From assembly GCF_002000025.1 (NCBI RefSeq), contig NZ_MUZV01000006.1, positions 1-64,000 of the forward strand: a DNA stretch of 64,000 bases, written 5' to 3'. The notes under the pieces were generated by a model. It was not told the origin of the DNA and did no database searches. It worked only from the letters and a program-made list of their open reading frames with translations. The DNA is from Cognaticolwellia aestuarii. Its GTDB lineage: Bacteria; Pseudomonadota; Gammaproteobacteria; Enterobacterales; Alteromonadaceae. This document shows positions 27,006-35,626 of this stretch, one piece after another (the first letter of the stretch is position 1; each line of letters opens with the position of its first letter). The position numbers and the translations under genes are program-made.

Positions 27006-27460
27006 AAACTATTTGATTTAACAAAGGCGATTAAAGGGTATTATACCCCATTAAAAATATCCTAATCGTCTTCTGTTTAATGCTTAACCTCACAAGTCAC
27101 GCGCAAAATCTTCATCTTAGCTAGCAGATTTTCTGTTCCAGTCAATTTTACAATCATCAACAACAACTCCGAATTTATCAGTTAAATATTCACTTAACGT
27201 TCTGTAAAAAAGCCGTTGAGCCAAAAGTCATTAAAGTGCTTGTTCAAACGAACAGTGATTTAAAAAGTTGGGATAATTAAACAACATTATTAATAAATGG
27301 CTAAAATCAAACTAATTATCTGAAACTACATTGATTTTTACACATATTTGACTACGCTTATTTTTTAATTTACAGCTGTATGTACTGCCAATAGCAAACC
27401 ACAAACAGCAAACCACAAACAGCACCAAACCCTATAATAAATAAGTACAAGGATAGTTAG
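27006..27460. other. Intergenic region with a 14-bp direct duplication
   Basis: About 455 bases with no gene. AGCAAACCACAAAC occurs twice in tandem at 27393-27406 and 27407-27420, close to the next start codon. No terminator with a strong stem was seen after the M23 gene. Confidence 0.4.
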
Positions 27461-27913
27461 ATGCAGCCCATACAAGTTAATGCTTTTCAATTAACTGGTT
27501 ATTCAGTTCGCACATCAAATCTAGAAGAAATGCAACCGACAACAGCTAAAATAGGCGACCTGTGGGCCCAGTTCTATAGCCAACAAGGCAAACAATTAAC
27601 CCAGCAATCAAACGTTTACGGTGTTTATACTGATTACGAGTCTGATTTTAGTGGTCAATATTGTGTTTTTGCCGCCACAGACACACCAATCAACGATGAT
27701 CAATTAAGCTCATTAACCATAGCGCCGGGCTTATATTATGTATTTTCAACCCAGGGCGAAGTACCAAACGCTATCATAGAACTCTGGGGGCATATTTGGG
27801 AATATTTCAGTAATGATCAAGACGCACGTTACCAACGCGCTTATACCACCGATTTTGAACATTATAAAAGCCCAACATCTTTTGACATTTATATCGCGGT
27901 AAAAGAAAAATAA
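27461..27913 (+). CDS. GyrI-like small-molecule-binding protein
   Basis: 150 residues with the stand-alone AraC effector-binding (GyrI-like) fold: FQLTGYSVRTSN, LWAQFYSQ, NVYGVYTDYESDFSGQYCVF and the terminal FDIYIAVK. Such proteins bind hydrophobic cations or drugs; SbmC/GyrI protects gyrase. There is no DNA-binding domain. A good AAGGA ribosome site precedes the ATG. It is followed by a cupin gene 74 bases downstream on the same strand. Substrate unknown. Confidence 0.85.
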   Translation: MQPIQVNAFQLTGYSVRTSNLEEMQPTTAKIGDLWAQFYSQQGKQLTQQSNVYGVYTDYESDFSGQYCVFAATDTPINDDQLSSLTIAPGLYYVFSTQGEVPNAIIELWGHIWEYFSNDQDARYQRAYTTDFEHYKSPTSFDIYIAVKEK

Positions 27914-27987
27914 TCTCAAATTATGCACAATTTTATCTGTTTTGATATATACCCAAACCAGTAACTATCTAATGTAGAGGAACACTT

Positions 27988-28302
27988 ATGGCTGGACACT
28001 ATCCAGATAGAATAAAAGCCTTGCCGTTATATGATGGTCGATTCGACGCGTATAAATTAGCGGCAAATGGTAGTGATGTTTTATTTGCCTCTTATCCTGC
28101 GGGAACTGAAATACCAGCGCATAAACACGACACAGATAATCACGGCGTGATCACCCGTGGTGAATTGTTGTTAACAATGAATGGACAAACGCAACGAATC
28201 AAAACCGGCCAGTGGTACCATGTGCCCGCTCATGTTGAGCACAGCGCTAAGTTTGAACAAGCCACCGATGAAATTGAAATATGGTTTCATTGTGATGAAT
28301 AA
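27988..28302 (+). CDS. Small cupin-domain protein
   Basis: 104 residues, a single cupin barrel. The metal site is visible as PAHKHDTDNHGVITRGEL (two His and a Glu) and the second motif as HVPAHVEHSAKF. The function within the very broad cupin family cannot be told; many small cupins sense or bind metabolites. An AGAGGA ribosome site lies ten bases upstream of the ATG. Confidence 0.87.
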   Translation: MAGHYPDRIKALPLYDGRFDAYKLAANGSDVLFASYPAGTEIPAHKHDTDNHGVITRGELLLTMNGQTQRIKTGQWYHVPAHVEHSAKFEQATDEIEIWFHCDE

Positions 28303-28516
28303 CCTAATCGCCTAGGTATTAATTCGAAATAAGTCATAAGCATTACAGCACAAACTGCTTAGTAAGAAAGGTAACGCACATAATATTAATCCATCAAAAG
28401 TAACAGTAGTGCTATGTTTTTATTTGTTTTTACCTTATATTTCAACATTAAAATATTATATTGTCAGTTTAGCAATAATTACGTGAAGACATATTAAACT
28501 AATAAAAGGGCATAGC

Positions 28517-28843
28517 ATGAGTACAACAGTTTTTTGCCGTTATTGTGGTGATCACATCATTGATAGCGCTAAAGATTGCCAACACTGTGGCGCAGAGCAA
28601 CACTTACCCAGTGCTTTTGGCGGTGTTGCCAGTAAAAACGCACAAGGCTTGTTCGCCTTTATCTATTGTTTATTACTCGGTGTATTTGGCGTTCATCGTT
28701 TCGTTTATGGTAAAAAGCGGAGCGGGGTTTTTATGTTATTTACCTTGGGCGGTTTGGGAGTTTGGTGGGTTGCAGACTTAATTACCATACTCGCTGGACG
28801 CTTTGAAGATGCGGATGGCAACATCTTAAGTCCAATATTTTAA
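28517..28843 (+). CDS. TM2-domain protein with N-terminal zinc ribbon
   Basis: 108 residues. A zinc ribbon at residues 5-25 (FCRYCGDHI, then CQHCGAEQ) is followed by the TM2 domain: two membrane helices around FGVHRFVYGKKRSGVFML and GGLGVWWVADLITI with the DRF-like GVHRF turn. TM2 proteins are small membrane proteins of unknown mechanism. The gene lies between the cupin and the DUF3012 lipoprotein genes on the plus strand. Confidence 0.87.
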   Translation: MSTTVFCRYCGDHIIDSAKDCQHCGAEQHLPSAFGGVASKNAQGLFAFIYCLLLGVFGVHRFVYGKKRSGVFMLFTLGGLGVWWVADLITILAGRFEDADGNILSPIF

Positions 28844-28920
28844 TCTTATTAAAGCTATAACGCATGATAAGCGTTAATGAATTTAACTAAACAAGCAGCA
28901 AAGACTGCTAAGGGAACATT

Positions 28921-29079
28921 ATGAAAAAATTATCATTAGTACTATTCACCGTATTGTTAACAACAGCTTGTGCGCCAGAAGTAGGTAGTGACGATTGGTG
29001 TAAACAATTAAAAGACAAACCAAAAGGTGATTGGACAGCAACAGAAGCTAAAGATTTTACAAAACATTGTATTTTTTAA
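28921..29079 (+). CDS. DUF3012 small lipoprotein
   Basis: A 52-residue lipoprotein too short for many gene callers. The signal peptide MKKLSLVLFTVLLTTAC has a lipobox with Cys17, and the mature part APEVGSDDWCKQLKDKPKGD...TKHCIF matches the DUF3012 family, including the two Cys of the mature domain. An AAGGGA ribosome site precedes the ATG and a strong terminator follows. The function of the family is unknown. Confidence 0.88.
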   Translation: MKKLSLVLFTVLLTTACAPEVGSDDWCKQLKDKPKGDWTATEAKDFTKHCIF

Positions 29080-29125
29080 TTTGCTGTCATCGGTTAAACC
29101 AAACCTAACCGATATAAGCTTACTT

Positions 29126-29162
29126 AAACCGATAACATGCTGGCTGTGTTATCGGTTTTTTT
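29126..29162 (+). terminator. Rho-independent terminator after the DUF3012 gene
   Basis: Arms AAACCGATAACA (29126-29137) and TGTTATCGGTTT (29147-29158), perfect over 12 bases, followed by a T-run. Confidence 0.88.
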
Positions 29163-29200
29163 GTAATTTGTGTAGCTAAATTTAGTGTCATAAATATAAT

Positions 29201-30130
29201 ATGTCGTTAAATATTGCTACTTTGTTGTCGAGACTTTCCGTGTACCCATTAAATTATATCGAACCTGTATTTCGTCCGCCCAGTGAGTGGAAAAGCTTAA
29301 TATTACAAGTGACTAACGGTTGTTCGTGGAATAAATGCACCTTCTGTGACATGTATACCAACGACAATAAAAAATTCAAACCCAAGAAGCCCGAGATTAT
29401 TGAGCAAGAATTATTATCCATAGTGGCATCTAAGTTGCCAGTGGGCAGGGTGTTTTTGGCTGATGGTGATGCAATAATGCTGCCCTTTAAGCGCTTAAAA
29501 GATATTCTTTTATTGATCAAAAAGCATTTACCTCAAGTAACCCGTGTATCGAGTTATTGTTTACCACGTAATTTAGGTAACAAAACGGTTGAACAATTAG
29601 CTGAGCTGAAATCTTTAGGCTTAACACTCGTGTATATCGGTTGTGAAAGTGGCGACGATGAAGTGCTAACGTTAATTGAAAAGGGGGAGAGTTTTGACAG
29701 CTCTTTAGCCGCACTGACTAAAATAAAACAAGCCGGTATTAAATCATCGGTAATGATTTTAAACGGTCTGGGTGGCCCCGAACTTTCGCAACAACATGCG
29801 ATAAATTCAGCCAAATTAATGAATGCTGCACAGCCTGATTTTTTATCCACTTTAGTGGTATCTTTTCCCTTAGGTGAAGAGCGTTTTGCCAAAAATTTTA
29901 ACGGCCGTTTTAGACAGTTAAATCAACAAGAATTGTTTCAAGAAATGGCAACATTATTAACGACTTTAACCTTAGATAAAACCATTTTTCGCTCTGATCA
30001 CGCATCTAATTACCTGGTGCTAAAAGGTGTTTTAGGTAAAGACAAGCAAGCCTTACTCGATAAAGTAAATATGGCAATTACTCAACCGCAAGCAATTCCG
30101 CTCAGGCAAGAGTGGCAAAGGGGTTTGTAG
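29201..30130 (+). CDS. Radical SAM protein with CX4CX2C cluster motif
   Basis: 309 residues. The iron-sulfur motif reads NGCSWNKCTFCDMY, i.e. Cys-X4-Cys-X2-Cys rather than the usual CX3CX2C; this longer spacing is known in a subgroup of COG1032-like radical SAM proteins. Later blocks LVYIGCESGDDEVL (substrate/SAM Glu region) and KSSVMILNGLGG fit the TIM-barrel core. No accessory iron-sulfur domain is visible. The substrate is unknown. No ribosome site precedes the ATG. The downstream FetB-like gene is convergent. Confidence 0.85.
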   Translation: MSLNIATLLSRLSVYPLNYIEPVFRPPSEWKSLILQVTNGCSWNKCTFCDMYTNDNKKFKPKKPEIIEQELLSIVASKLPVGRVFLADGDAIMLPFKRLKDILLLIKKHLPQVTRVSSYCLPRNLGNKTVEQLAELKSLGLTLVYIGCESGDDEVLTLIEKGESFDSSLAALTKIKQAGIKSSVMILNGLGGPELSQQHAINSAKLMNAAQPDFLSTLVVSFPLGEERFAKNFNGRFRQLNQQELFQEMATLLTTLTLDKTIFRSDHASNYLVLKGVLGKDKQALLDKVNMAITQPQAIPLRQEWQRGL

Positions 30131-30165
30131 AAATTAGTGACGCTGTCAGTACATAACAAAAACGA

Positions 30166-30906
30166 TTACGCGTTACTTTTTGTAGTGATAATTTGCTGTA
30201 TTTTAGGCTTAGATAACAATAAGAAAATCACCGTAGACAATATTGCAGAGCCAAATATCATACACATTACAATTATTTGATATCTGGCCGCAATTAATGG
30301 TGAAACACCAGATAAAATTTGCCCTGTCATCATGCCAGGAATTGACACTAAACCAACAGCAAATAAAGAATTTATAACCGGAATAGTTGCTGCATTTAGC
30401 GCATGTTTTCGGGCTAATAAATACGGGGTTTTATTGTCAATTTCAGAAAACATTCGCTCAGCACTTAAACTGATACTGTTCATCGCTGTAGCAAATATCA
30501 TCCCCGCCAATGGAATAATTACTTGCGGTTGATACCAAGGCGTTATTGATAATGCTCCTTGGCTGATCACAACTAAAGTAAAGCCACCACCACATAAAAT
30601 GGCAACAAATCCCTGTTTGAATAACAACATGCGGTATTCATTTAATGTGCGTAATGCTATCCAACAAGAAATAGTCACCATCGCAAATAAAATAGCGACA
30701 ATTAGGCCAGCATTATCAGAATAAAAAATATAGCTCAGCACATAACCTATCAGCAATAACTGCACTAGCATACGTGAAAGGGCATAACTGGCTTGTTTTA
30801 CATCTAATGACCATAGATACAAAAAAATAATCGCGATAAGCACCGGGATAAAAGCAATAGAAAGATCAAGTAAACTGATCACTTGCAGTGTGTCATTCAT
30901 CAGCAA
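30166..30906 (-). CDS. FetB/YbbM-like ABC permease without adjacent ATPase
   Basis: 246 residues with about seven membrane helices. The blocks PQVIIPLAGMIFATAMNSIS, ATIPVINSLFAVGLVSIPGM and TGQILSGVSPLIAARYQI match FetB (YbbM), the membrane half of an iron exporter that helps resist oxidative stress. FetB normally lies next to its ATPase FetA; no ATPase gene is present on either side, so the partner must be elsewhere or the protein may use another. The start is ATG 30906 (an internal Met at residue 3 is an alternative). Confidence 0.87.
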   Translation of the reverse strand: MLMNDTLQVISLLDLSIAFIPVLIAIIFLYLWSLDVKQASYALSRMLVQLLLIGYVLSYIFYSDNAGLIVAILFAMVTISCWIALRTLNEYRMLLFKQGFVAILCGGGFTLVVISQGALSITPWYQPQVIIPLAGMIFATAMNSISLSAERMFSEIDNKTPYLLARKHALNAATIPVINSLFAVGLVSIPGMMTGQILSGVSPLIAARYQIIVMCMIFGSAILSTVIFLLLSKPKIQQIITTKSNA

Positions 30907-31080
30907 AAGTAATAATGAGATAAGGGTAAACTATTATTTATTATTTTTATGACAGGAGATAGAGCTTAGCGCATCACTTTTGCTAAAAAAGGTAATTATA
31001 TTCCCATTACAGGCAAGCATAGTGTATAAACGTTGGCTGAACAGCCATGATAATTTGCTATTTCAAATAAGGACACATGC

Positions 31081-31776
31081 GTGTACAACATCGTTAAAAA
31101 CATACTGCCTTGGCTATTGCCGCTTATCGCTATGATAAGTTCCTTATCGGTATCGGCACATGGTGTAGATGAAGTAACTCGACAATTTTTAGAAACAAAT
31201 CAAGGTGTTGCCATAATACCATTTATGTATATTGGTGCTAAACATATGCTAACAGGCTATGATCACTTATTGTTTCTTGTTGGTGTGATATTTTTTCTGT
31301 TTCGCGGCCGAGATATTTTGCTTTATGTAAGCTTATTTACCCTTGGACACAGCTTAACTTTACTCTTTGGCGTACTTAGCCATATTAACATTAACCCTTA
31401 TATCATCGACGCTATCATTGGCCTGTCAGTGGTTTATAAAGGTTTTGATAATTTAGGTGGCTTTCAGCGCGTATTTCACTACCAACCCAATACAAAAATT
31501 GCCGTGATTGTTTTCGGTTTGTTCCACGGCTTTGGCTTAGCCACTAAAATACAAGAGTTTCAATTACCGAGTAATGGTTTAGTCAGTAACATTATTTCAT
31601 TCAATATAGGTGTTGAACTAGGCCAGTTTATAGCGCTAGCCATAGTGTTAATAATATTAAGTTTTTGGCGCAGGCATAAAAGCTATTTACACTTTGCAAC
31701 GCTAACAAATACTGCATTAATGAGTGCCGGTTTTATGCTAATAGGGCTACAGCTTACTGGCTACTTCATCACTTAG
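31081..31776 (+). CDS. HupE/UreJ-like membrane protein, copy 2
   Basis: 231 residues, closely similar to the protein at 1621-2319: both share FMYIGAKHM.TGYDHLLFL, GHSLTL, DAIIGLSVVYKGFDNLGGF and GLFHGFGLATKIQEF. Six or so membrane helices follow a signal-like N-terminus ending at AHG. GTG start with AGGA seven bases upstream. Unlike copy 1 it is not beside an RND pump, but it is again followed by an anchor-type gene, so the two-gene module is mobile relative to the pump. Nickel or cobalt handling is the family expectation; unproven here. Confidence 0.82.
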   Translation: MYNIVKNILPWLLPLIAMISSLSVSAHGVDEVTRQFLETNQGVAIIPFMYIGAKHMLTGYDHLLFLVGVIFFLFRGRDILLYVSLFTLGHSLTLLFGVLSHININPYIIDAIIGLSVVYKGFDNLGGFQRVFHYQPNTKIAVIVFGLFHGFGLATKIQEFQLPSNGLVSNIISFNIGVELGQFIALAIVLIILSFWRRHKSYLHFATLTNTALMSAGFMLIGLQLTGYFIT

Positions 31777-31857
31777 CGCAGCAATATGTAAAATAATTCT
31801 GATAAATTCGGCAAAACTAAAACTTGCCCCAACATATAAAGTAAATTTGGATAGAAA

Positions 31858-32394
31858 ATGAATGAATTTAAAGTTCCTGTACATAGCACACGCACGTTAA
31901 CCAAAGCAGGCATGATGGCGATTATTGTTGCTATTGTTTTACTTATTACCTGTATTTTACCGGCAGAATATAACATTGACCCAACAGGTATTGGCAAAGC
32001 GCTAGGCTTAACGGCTATTGCTCAAGCCTCTGAAAAGTCGCCAAGCTTAGTGGTTGATCGCGGTCAGCAAATTCATGTATTACGTAACGACAGTATTGAT
32101 ATTGTGATCCCCGCAGGTAAGGGCTTAGAATATAAATTCTATATGGAAAAGTATGCTCATTTAGAATATGAGTGGAAAACCGATGGCGAAGTGCTTTATT
32201 TTGATTTTCACGGCGAGCCAGAAGGCGACACCACAGGCTATTTTGAAAGTTACTCCATTACAACGTCAAACAACATGAAAGGTTCATTAACCACACCTTT
32301 TAAAGGCGTGCATGGTTGGTATTGGAAAAACCGCAGCCAGCAACCAATAACCGTATCGTTAACAACGAAAGGTTACTACCTTATTAAAGGCTAA
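31858..32394 (+). CDS. Membrane-anchored protein paralogous to the czc-operon anchor
   Basis: 178 residues with the same layout as the protein at 1057-1584: one membrane helix (about residues 18-38, ending ILPAEYNIDPTGIG), then a periplasmic domain with VIPAGKGLEYKFYMEK, DFHGEPEGDTTGYFESYS and GVHGWYWKNRSQQ. The blocks are clearly homologous to the first copy. It lies 81 bases after hupE copy 2 and is closed by a strong terminator, giving a two-gene unit. Function unknown; constant pairing with a HupE-like protein suggests a joint complex. Confidence 0.75.
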   Translation: MNEFKVPVHSTRTLTKAGMMAIIVAIVLLITCILPAEYNIDPTGIGKALGLTAIAQASEKSPSLVVDRGQQIHVLRNDSIDIVIPAGKGLEYKFYMEKYAHLEYEWKTDGEVLYFDFHGEPEGDTTGYFESYSITTSNNMKGSLTTPFKGVHGWYWKNRSQQPITVSLTTKGYYLIKG

Positions 32395-32415
32395 TTGCCA
32401 AAATACTAACAACAA

Positions 32416-32448
32416 AAAGCCGCTAACAGTATGTTTAGCGGCTTTGTT
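32416..32448 (+). terminator. Rho-independent terminator of the second hupE module
   Basis: Arms AAAGCCGCTAA (32416-32426) and TTAGCGGCTTT (32435-32445), perfect over 11 bases; short T-tract after the stem. Confidence 0.85.
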
Positions 32449-32506
32449 CATTCTGATGGTTAATTAGCTTTGCCTATGTTGATAAATTATGGCGACCACC
32501 ATAGGT

Positions 32507-33967
32507 TTAGCTTTTATGATTTGTTGATTTTTCAGGCTCTTGGTTAAAAACATCACGACAATCATTAGCTTCCTGGCAATCAACGCGCTCATTTAAGCTT
32601 GGATCATGTACTGGTAGTTCTTCAGCATATACGCCTTTGCTGCGCCATTTACCACTATTCCAACGTTTAAAAGCAATAATGCCGCGTATACATTCATCTA
32701 AACTGGTTGCTATCCAAATTCCTACCAGACCATAAGCATAATGTAGCCCTAATAACCAAGCTAACGGCAGGGCAATAAACCACATTAAAACAAAGCCAAC
32801 AATTGACACGTAACGCGCATCACCTGAAGCACGTAAAGACGAACCAACAATTAAATTAAAACTTCGACCAAACTCGCCCATAATGGCCACTAGCAGTATT
32901 AACTTACCTAATGCCCAAATATCAACATTCTCGGTAAATAGCGCAAATAGCTGATCTGAGAAAGCTAATAAAGTGAAGACAAAAAACATCGCGCCAACAA
33001 CGCCAAGTTTTAACCCCAGTATTAGCTGCTTGTGTGCATCATCAAAACGTTTAGCGCCAATATAATGCGCCACTTTTATTTGCACACCCGCACTAACGGC
33101 AAAACCGTAAAGAATAGCGGTAAAAAGCAAGTTAAAGCTATAAATGCGCGTTGCTAATGCTAGCTCACCCATAGTGACGATCATCACAGTCATTAAAATT
33201 TGCGTTAATTGCCACGACATAGGCTCTAGCACTGACGGCATTGATATTTTTAAAATAGGCGCACTGTCTTTCTTAAATAAATTCCAGCTTTTAGGAAGCG
33301 CAACGTTGATTTTTAAATGCCTGATAATAATCACTAAGGTGAAACATAAGCTTACCGCCCATGCGATAACTGACGCATAAGCAACACCTTGTACACCTAA
33401 AGCAGGAAAACCAAATTTGCCATCAATTAATAAATAGTTAAAAACAATATTTACCACGGTCATAACGAACGTTGACCACATGTTCCAATGCGTTTTACCT
33501 TGCGAGGTTAAAATGGCAGCAGCAGCGAACCTAATGGCTAATATCCATGTTCCCATACCAATGGTTTTTAAGTAGATGCTAGCCATATCAGCCATACTGT
33601 CATTTAATCCCATCCACTGTGCAAAAGTAGGGGCAAATGAAAACATCATTACGGTTAAGAACATACCGCCAAATAGAAGAATAACAAACAAAGCGCCATA
33701 GGTAGTGGCTAGCTTTTTATGATCACCAGCGCCAATTCGTTGCGAAGCAACACTACTGCCACCTTGATGCAATGTACTATAAAGTGCGAAGGCAATACCT
33801 AATATTGGCATAACAGCACCCACAGATGCGGCAGCCGAATCAGAAATACGACTTAAAAACCAAGCATCAGTAACATTGATCATGAAAATGAAAAATAAAT
33901 CGATAAAAATAGGCCAAGTTAAACTCAGCAGACTACGATCAGCAACAGATTGGTTAGTTTTTGGCAC
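32507..33967 (-). CDS. MATE-family multidrug efflux transporter
   Basis: 486 residues with about twelve membrane helices, typical of the family. Opening RSLLSLTWPIFIDLFFIFM and later PSVLEPMSWQLTQILM and SLRASGDARY are MATE features. MATE proteins export cationic drugs with Na+ or H+ influx. The open frame runs on to 34075, but a GTG at 33967 directly follows a perfect AGGAGGT and gives the expected length, so the longer start is rejected. A hydrophilic, acidic C-terminal tail (about 455-486) is extra. The gene ends close to a convergent hupE module. Confidence 0.9.
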   Translation of the reverse strand: MPKTNQSVADRSLLSLTWPIFIDLFFIFMINVTDAWFLSRISDSAAASVGAVMPILGIAFALYSTLHQGGSSVASQRIGAGDHKKLATTYGALFVILLFGGMFLTVMMFSFAPTFAQWMGLNDSMADMASIYLKTIGMGTWILAIRFAAAAILTSQGKTHWNMWSTFVMTVVNIVFNYLLIDGKFGFPALGVQGVAYASVIAWAVSLCFTLVIIIRHLKINVALPKSWNLFKKDSAPILKISMPSVLEPMSWQLTQILMTVMIVTMGELALATRIYSFNLLFTAILYGFAVSAGVQIKVAHYIGAKRFDDAHKQLILGLKLGVVGAMFFVFTLLAFSDQLFALFTENVDIWALGKLILLVAIMGEFGRSFNLIVGSSLRASGDARYVSIVGFVLMWFIALPLAWLLGLHYAYGLVGIWIATSLDECIRGIIAFKRWNSGKWRSKGVYAEELPVHDPSLNERVDCQEANDCRDVFNQEPEKSTNHKS

Positions 33968-34230
33968 AACACCTCCTAGTAAATATGCAGTAGCATAGTA
34001 TACCAGTTGCCGTGATAAATACGGATCGTTACGATTGTTACAAATCGTACGTTTTAAAAATGAACAAATAAACATCTAAGGGGCAGTTAAAACCTGATAT
34101 TTGATGAATTATTCAGCACTTGGCACAAAAAATTAAATAAAATGCAAAATAAGCGCAATTAGCACTTTACAAAAGCGCTTCAGGTATTTAATATTCGCCT
34201 CGTTCTGAAGCAGCAATGCTTTAGAGTTCA

Positions 34231-34321
34231 GGTGAGATGGCTGAGTGGTCGAAAGCACCGGTCTTGAAAACCGGCAAGGGTTTGTAGCCCTTCTAGAGTT
34301 CAAATCTCTATCTCACCGCCA
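34231..34321 (+). tRNA. tRNA-Ser (anticodon TGA)
   Basis: 91-base class II tRNA with long variable arm and encoded CCA. Acceptor GGTGAGA pairs with TCTCACC. The anticodon stem CCGGT/ACCGG encloses CTTGAAA (anticodon TGA), and the T-arm has GTTCAAATC. It is followed by partial copies of its own 3' end (34390, 34528, 34667) and is the likely original target of the island at 34.7-42.3 kb. Confidence 0.97.
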
Positions 34322-34330
34322 CATTAAGAG

Positions 34331-34363
34331 AAGCCCGTTAATCGCAATATTGACGGGCTTTTT
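34331..34363 (+). terminator. Terminator of tRNA-Ser
   Basis: AAGCCCGT (34331-34338) pairs with ACGGGCTT (34353-34360), followed by TTT. A related hairpin recurs in each downstream repeat unit. Confidence 0.8.
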
Positions 34364-34389
34364 GCTATCTGGGTATTTATTTTAGTAAT

Positions 34390-34442
34390 GGGTTTGTAGC
34401 GCTAGAACTTCGAGTAGAGTTCAAGTCTCTATCTCACCGCCA
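34390..34442 (+). repeat. tRNA-Ser 3'-end repeat, unit R1
   Basis: Copies the variable arm, T-arm, acceptor 3' strand and CCA of tRNA-Ser (GGGTTTGTAG...CACCGCCA), but no 5' half, so it is not a tRNA. It is followed by a terminator hairpin (34452-34482). Units recur every 138-139 bases. Confidence 0.9.
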
Positions 34443-34451
34443 CATTTAGAG

Positions 34452-34482
34452 AAGGCGCTAATCGAAAGATTAGCGCCTTTTT
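34452..34482 (+). terminator. Terminator-type hairpin in repeat unit R1
   Basis: AAGGCGCTAATC (34452-34463) and GATTAGCGCCTT (34468-34479), perfect 12-base stem with a GAAA tetraloop and a T-run. Nearly the same hairpin occurs at 42306-42336, beyond the island. Confidence 0.85.
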
Positions 34483-34527
34483 GCTATCTGAACGTTTATT
34501 TTTGAGTTTAGTGACAAGTCTTCAACA

Positions 34528-34580
34528 GGGTTTGTAGCGCTAGACCTTCGAGTAGAGTTCAAATCTCTATTTCAGTGCCA
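34528..34580 (+). repeat. tRNA-Ser 3'-end repeat, unit R2
   Basis: Same segment as R1, 138 bases downstream; the acceptor strand is altered (TTTCAGTGCCA) and its following hairpin is imperfect. Confidence 0.88.
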
Positions 34581-34666
34581 CATTTAGAGAAGGCGTTAAT
34601 CGCAAGATTGATGGGCTTTTTGCTATCTGGGTGTTCATTTTTGAGTTTAGTGACAAGTCTTAAACA

Positions 34667-34719
34667 GGGTTTGTAGCGCTAGACCTTCGAGTAGAATTCA
34701 AATCTCTATCTCACCGCCA
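34667..34719 (+). repeat. tRNA-Ser 3'-end repeat, unit R3 (left island border)
   Basis: Same segment, 139 bases after R2, ending CACCGCCACATT. Here the expected continuation TTAGAGAAGGCG is missing: foreign sequence begins instead, and that continuation reappears at 42301. Confidence 0.88.
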
Positions 34720-34723
34720 CATT
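34714..34723. other. Left attachment core of the island (attL)
   Basis: CCGCCACATT at 34714-34723 is repeated exactly at 42291-42300. The two copies bound the island and the array resumes in register after the second. Confidence 0.7.
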
Positions 34724-34912
34724 AAAATACAGCTTTTACAAAAACCTAATAATTTTGTTATTTACTTGGTTCATATCAAATTTTCTTTACCGATAAACTG
34801 TAGAATTAATTGAAATTGTTCACGAATACAATCTGATACAATAAAATTATTGATATTTAATTATGCTATGTCATAAATAGGTAACATATAAAATATTGAA
34901 AGGAATCAAGTT

Positions 34913-35626
34913 TTGAAGGATAAGGAAAAAATCGCTTTATTTATTGATGCTGATAATGCGCCTGCAGCAAAAATTGATATTATATTATCTGAGCTAGCTC
35001 GATACGGTGTTGTAAACATTCGTAAAGCTTACGGTAACTGGAAAAGCCCTTGTATTAAACCCTGGGAAGATGTTCTTCACGAATACGCCATACAACCTAT
35101 ACAACAGTTTGATTTAACTAAAGGCAAAAACGCCACAGACATAGCACTAGTCATTGATGCTATGGATATTCTCTACACTAAAGATGTTGATACTATCTGC
35201 CTTGTTTCATCTGATTGTGACTTTACTCCCCTAGTTACGCGTGCATTAGCTGATGGCAAATTTGTTATTGGCTTTGGCGAGCGTAAAGCACCTTCAGCTT
35301 TCGTCAACAGTTGTTCAAAGTTCCTTTACCTAGACGATATTGAAACAGAAGAAAAACCAGTACAAAAACGAAAGCCAAGTATTAAAAGTGATACTAGGTT
35401 AATGAATATGCTCCGCCAAGCTGTAGAAGCATCTGAAGATGATGAAGGTTGGGCACAGTTAGGAACTATTGGGTCTCATATATCAAACCATGCATCATTT
35501 GACCCTCGTAACTATGGTTTTAAAAAGTTGAGTGATTTGTTTACTGCAATCGACTTATTCGAAATGAAACGTACTCATGGCTCTGCAACATGGGTAAGAG
35601 ATATACGCAAGTACAAGGCAAATTAA
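34913..35626 (+). CDS. NYN-domain RNase with C-terminal LOTUS/OST-HTH domain
   Basis: 237 residues. The NYN (PIN-like) nuclease domain covers about residues 6-145 and keeps the acidic residues: IALFIDADNAP, GKNATDIALVIDAMD and CLVSSDCDFTPLV. The C-terminal part (about 160-235, LRQAVEASEDDEGWAQLGTI, then DPRNYGFKKLSDLF) fits the OST-HTH/LOTUS fold, which binds RNA. So it is likely a metal-dependent ribonuclease. TTG start at 34913 with GAAAGGA upstream. The stop codon touches the start of the NERD gene, indicating translational coupling. NYN-LOTUS proteins are widespread and not always defence-related; context suggests it here. Confidence 0.85.
   Translation: MKDKEKIALFIDADNAPAAKIDIILSELARYGVVNIRKAYGNWKSPCIKPWEDVLHEYAIQPIQQFDLTKGKNATDIALVIDAMDILYTKDVDTICLVSSDCDFTPLVTRALADGKFVIGFGERKAPSAFVNSCSKFLYLDDIETEEKPVQKRKPSIKSDTRLMNMLRQAVEASEDDEGWAQLGTIGSHISNHASFDPRNYGFKKLSDLFTAIDLFEMKRTHGSATWVRDIRKYKAN

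Noticed and set aside
33968-34075. Longer start for the MATE transporter
   Set aside because: A perfect AGGAGGT sits just before the GTG at 33967 and the extension is not family-like.
34390-34719. Three additional tRNA genes or a CRISPR array
   Set aside because: The units carry only the 3' part of tRNA-Ser with a terminator, and their spacing and content do not form a CRISPR.
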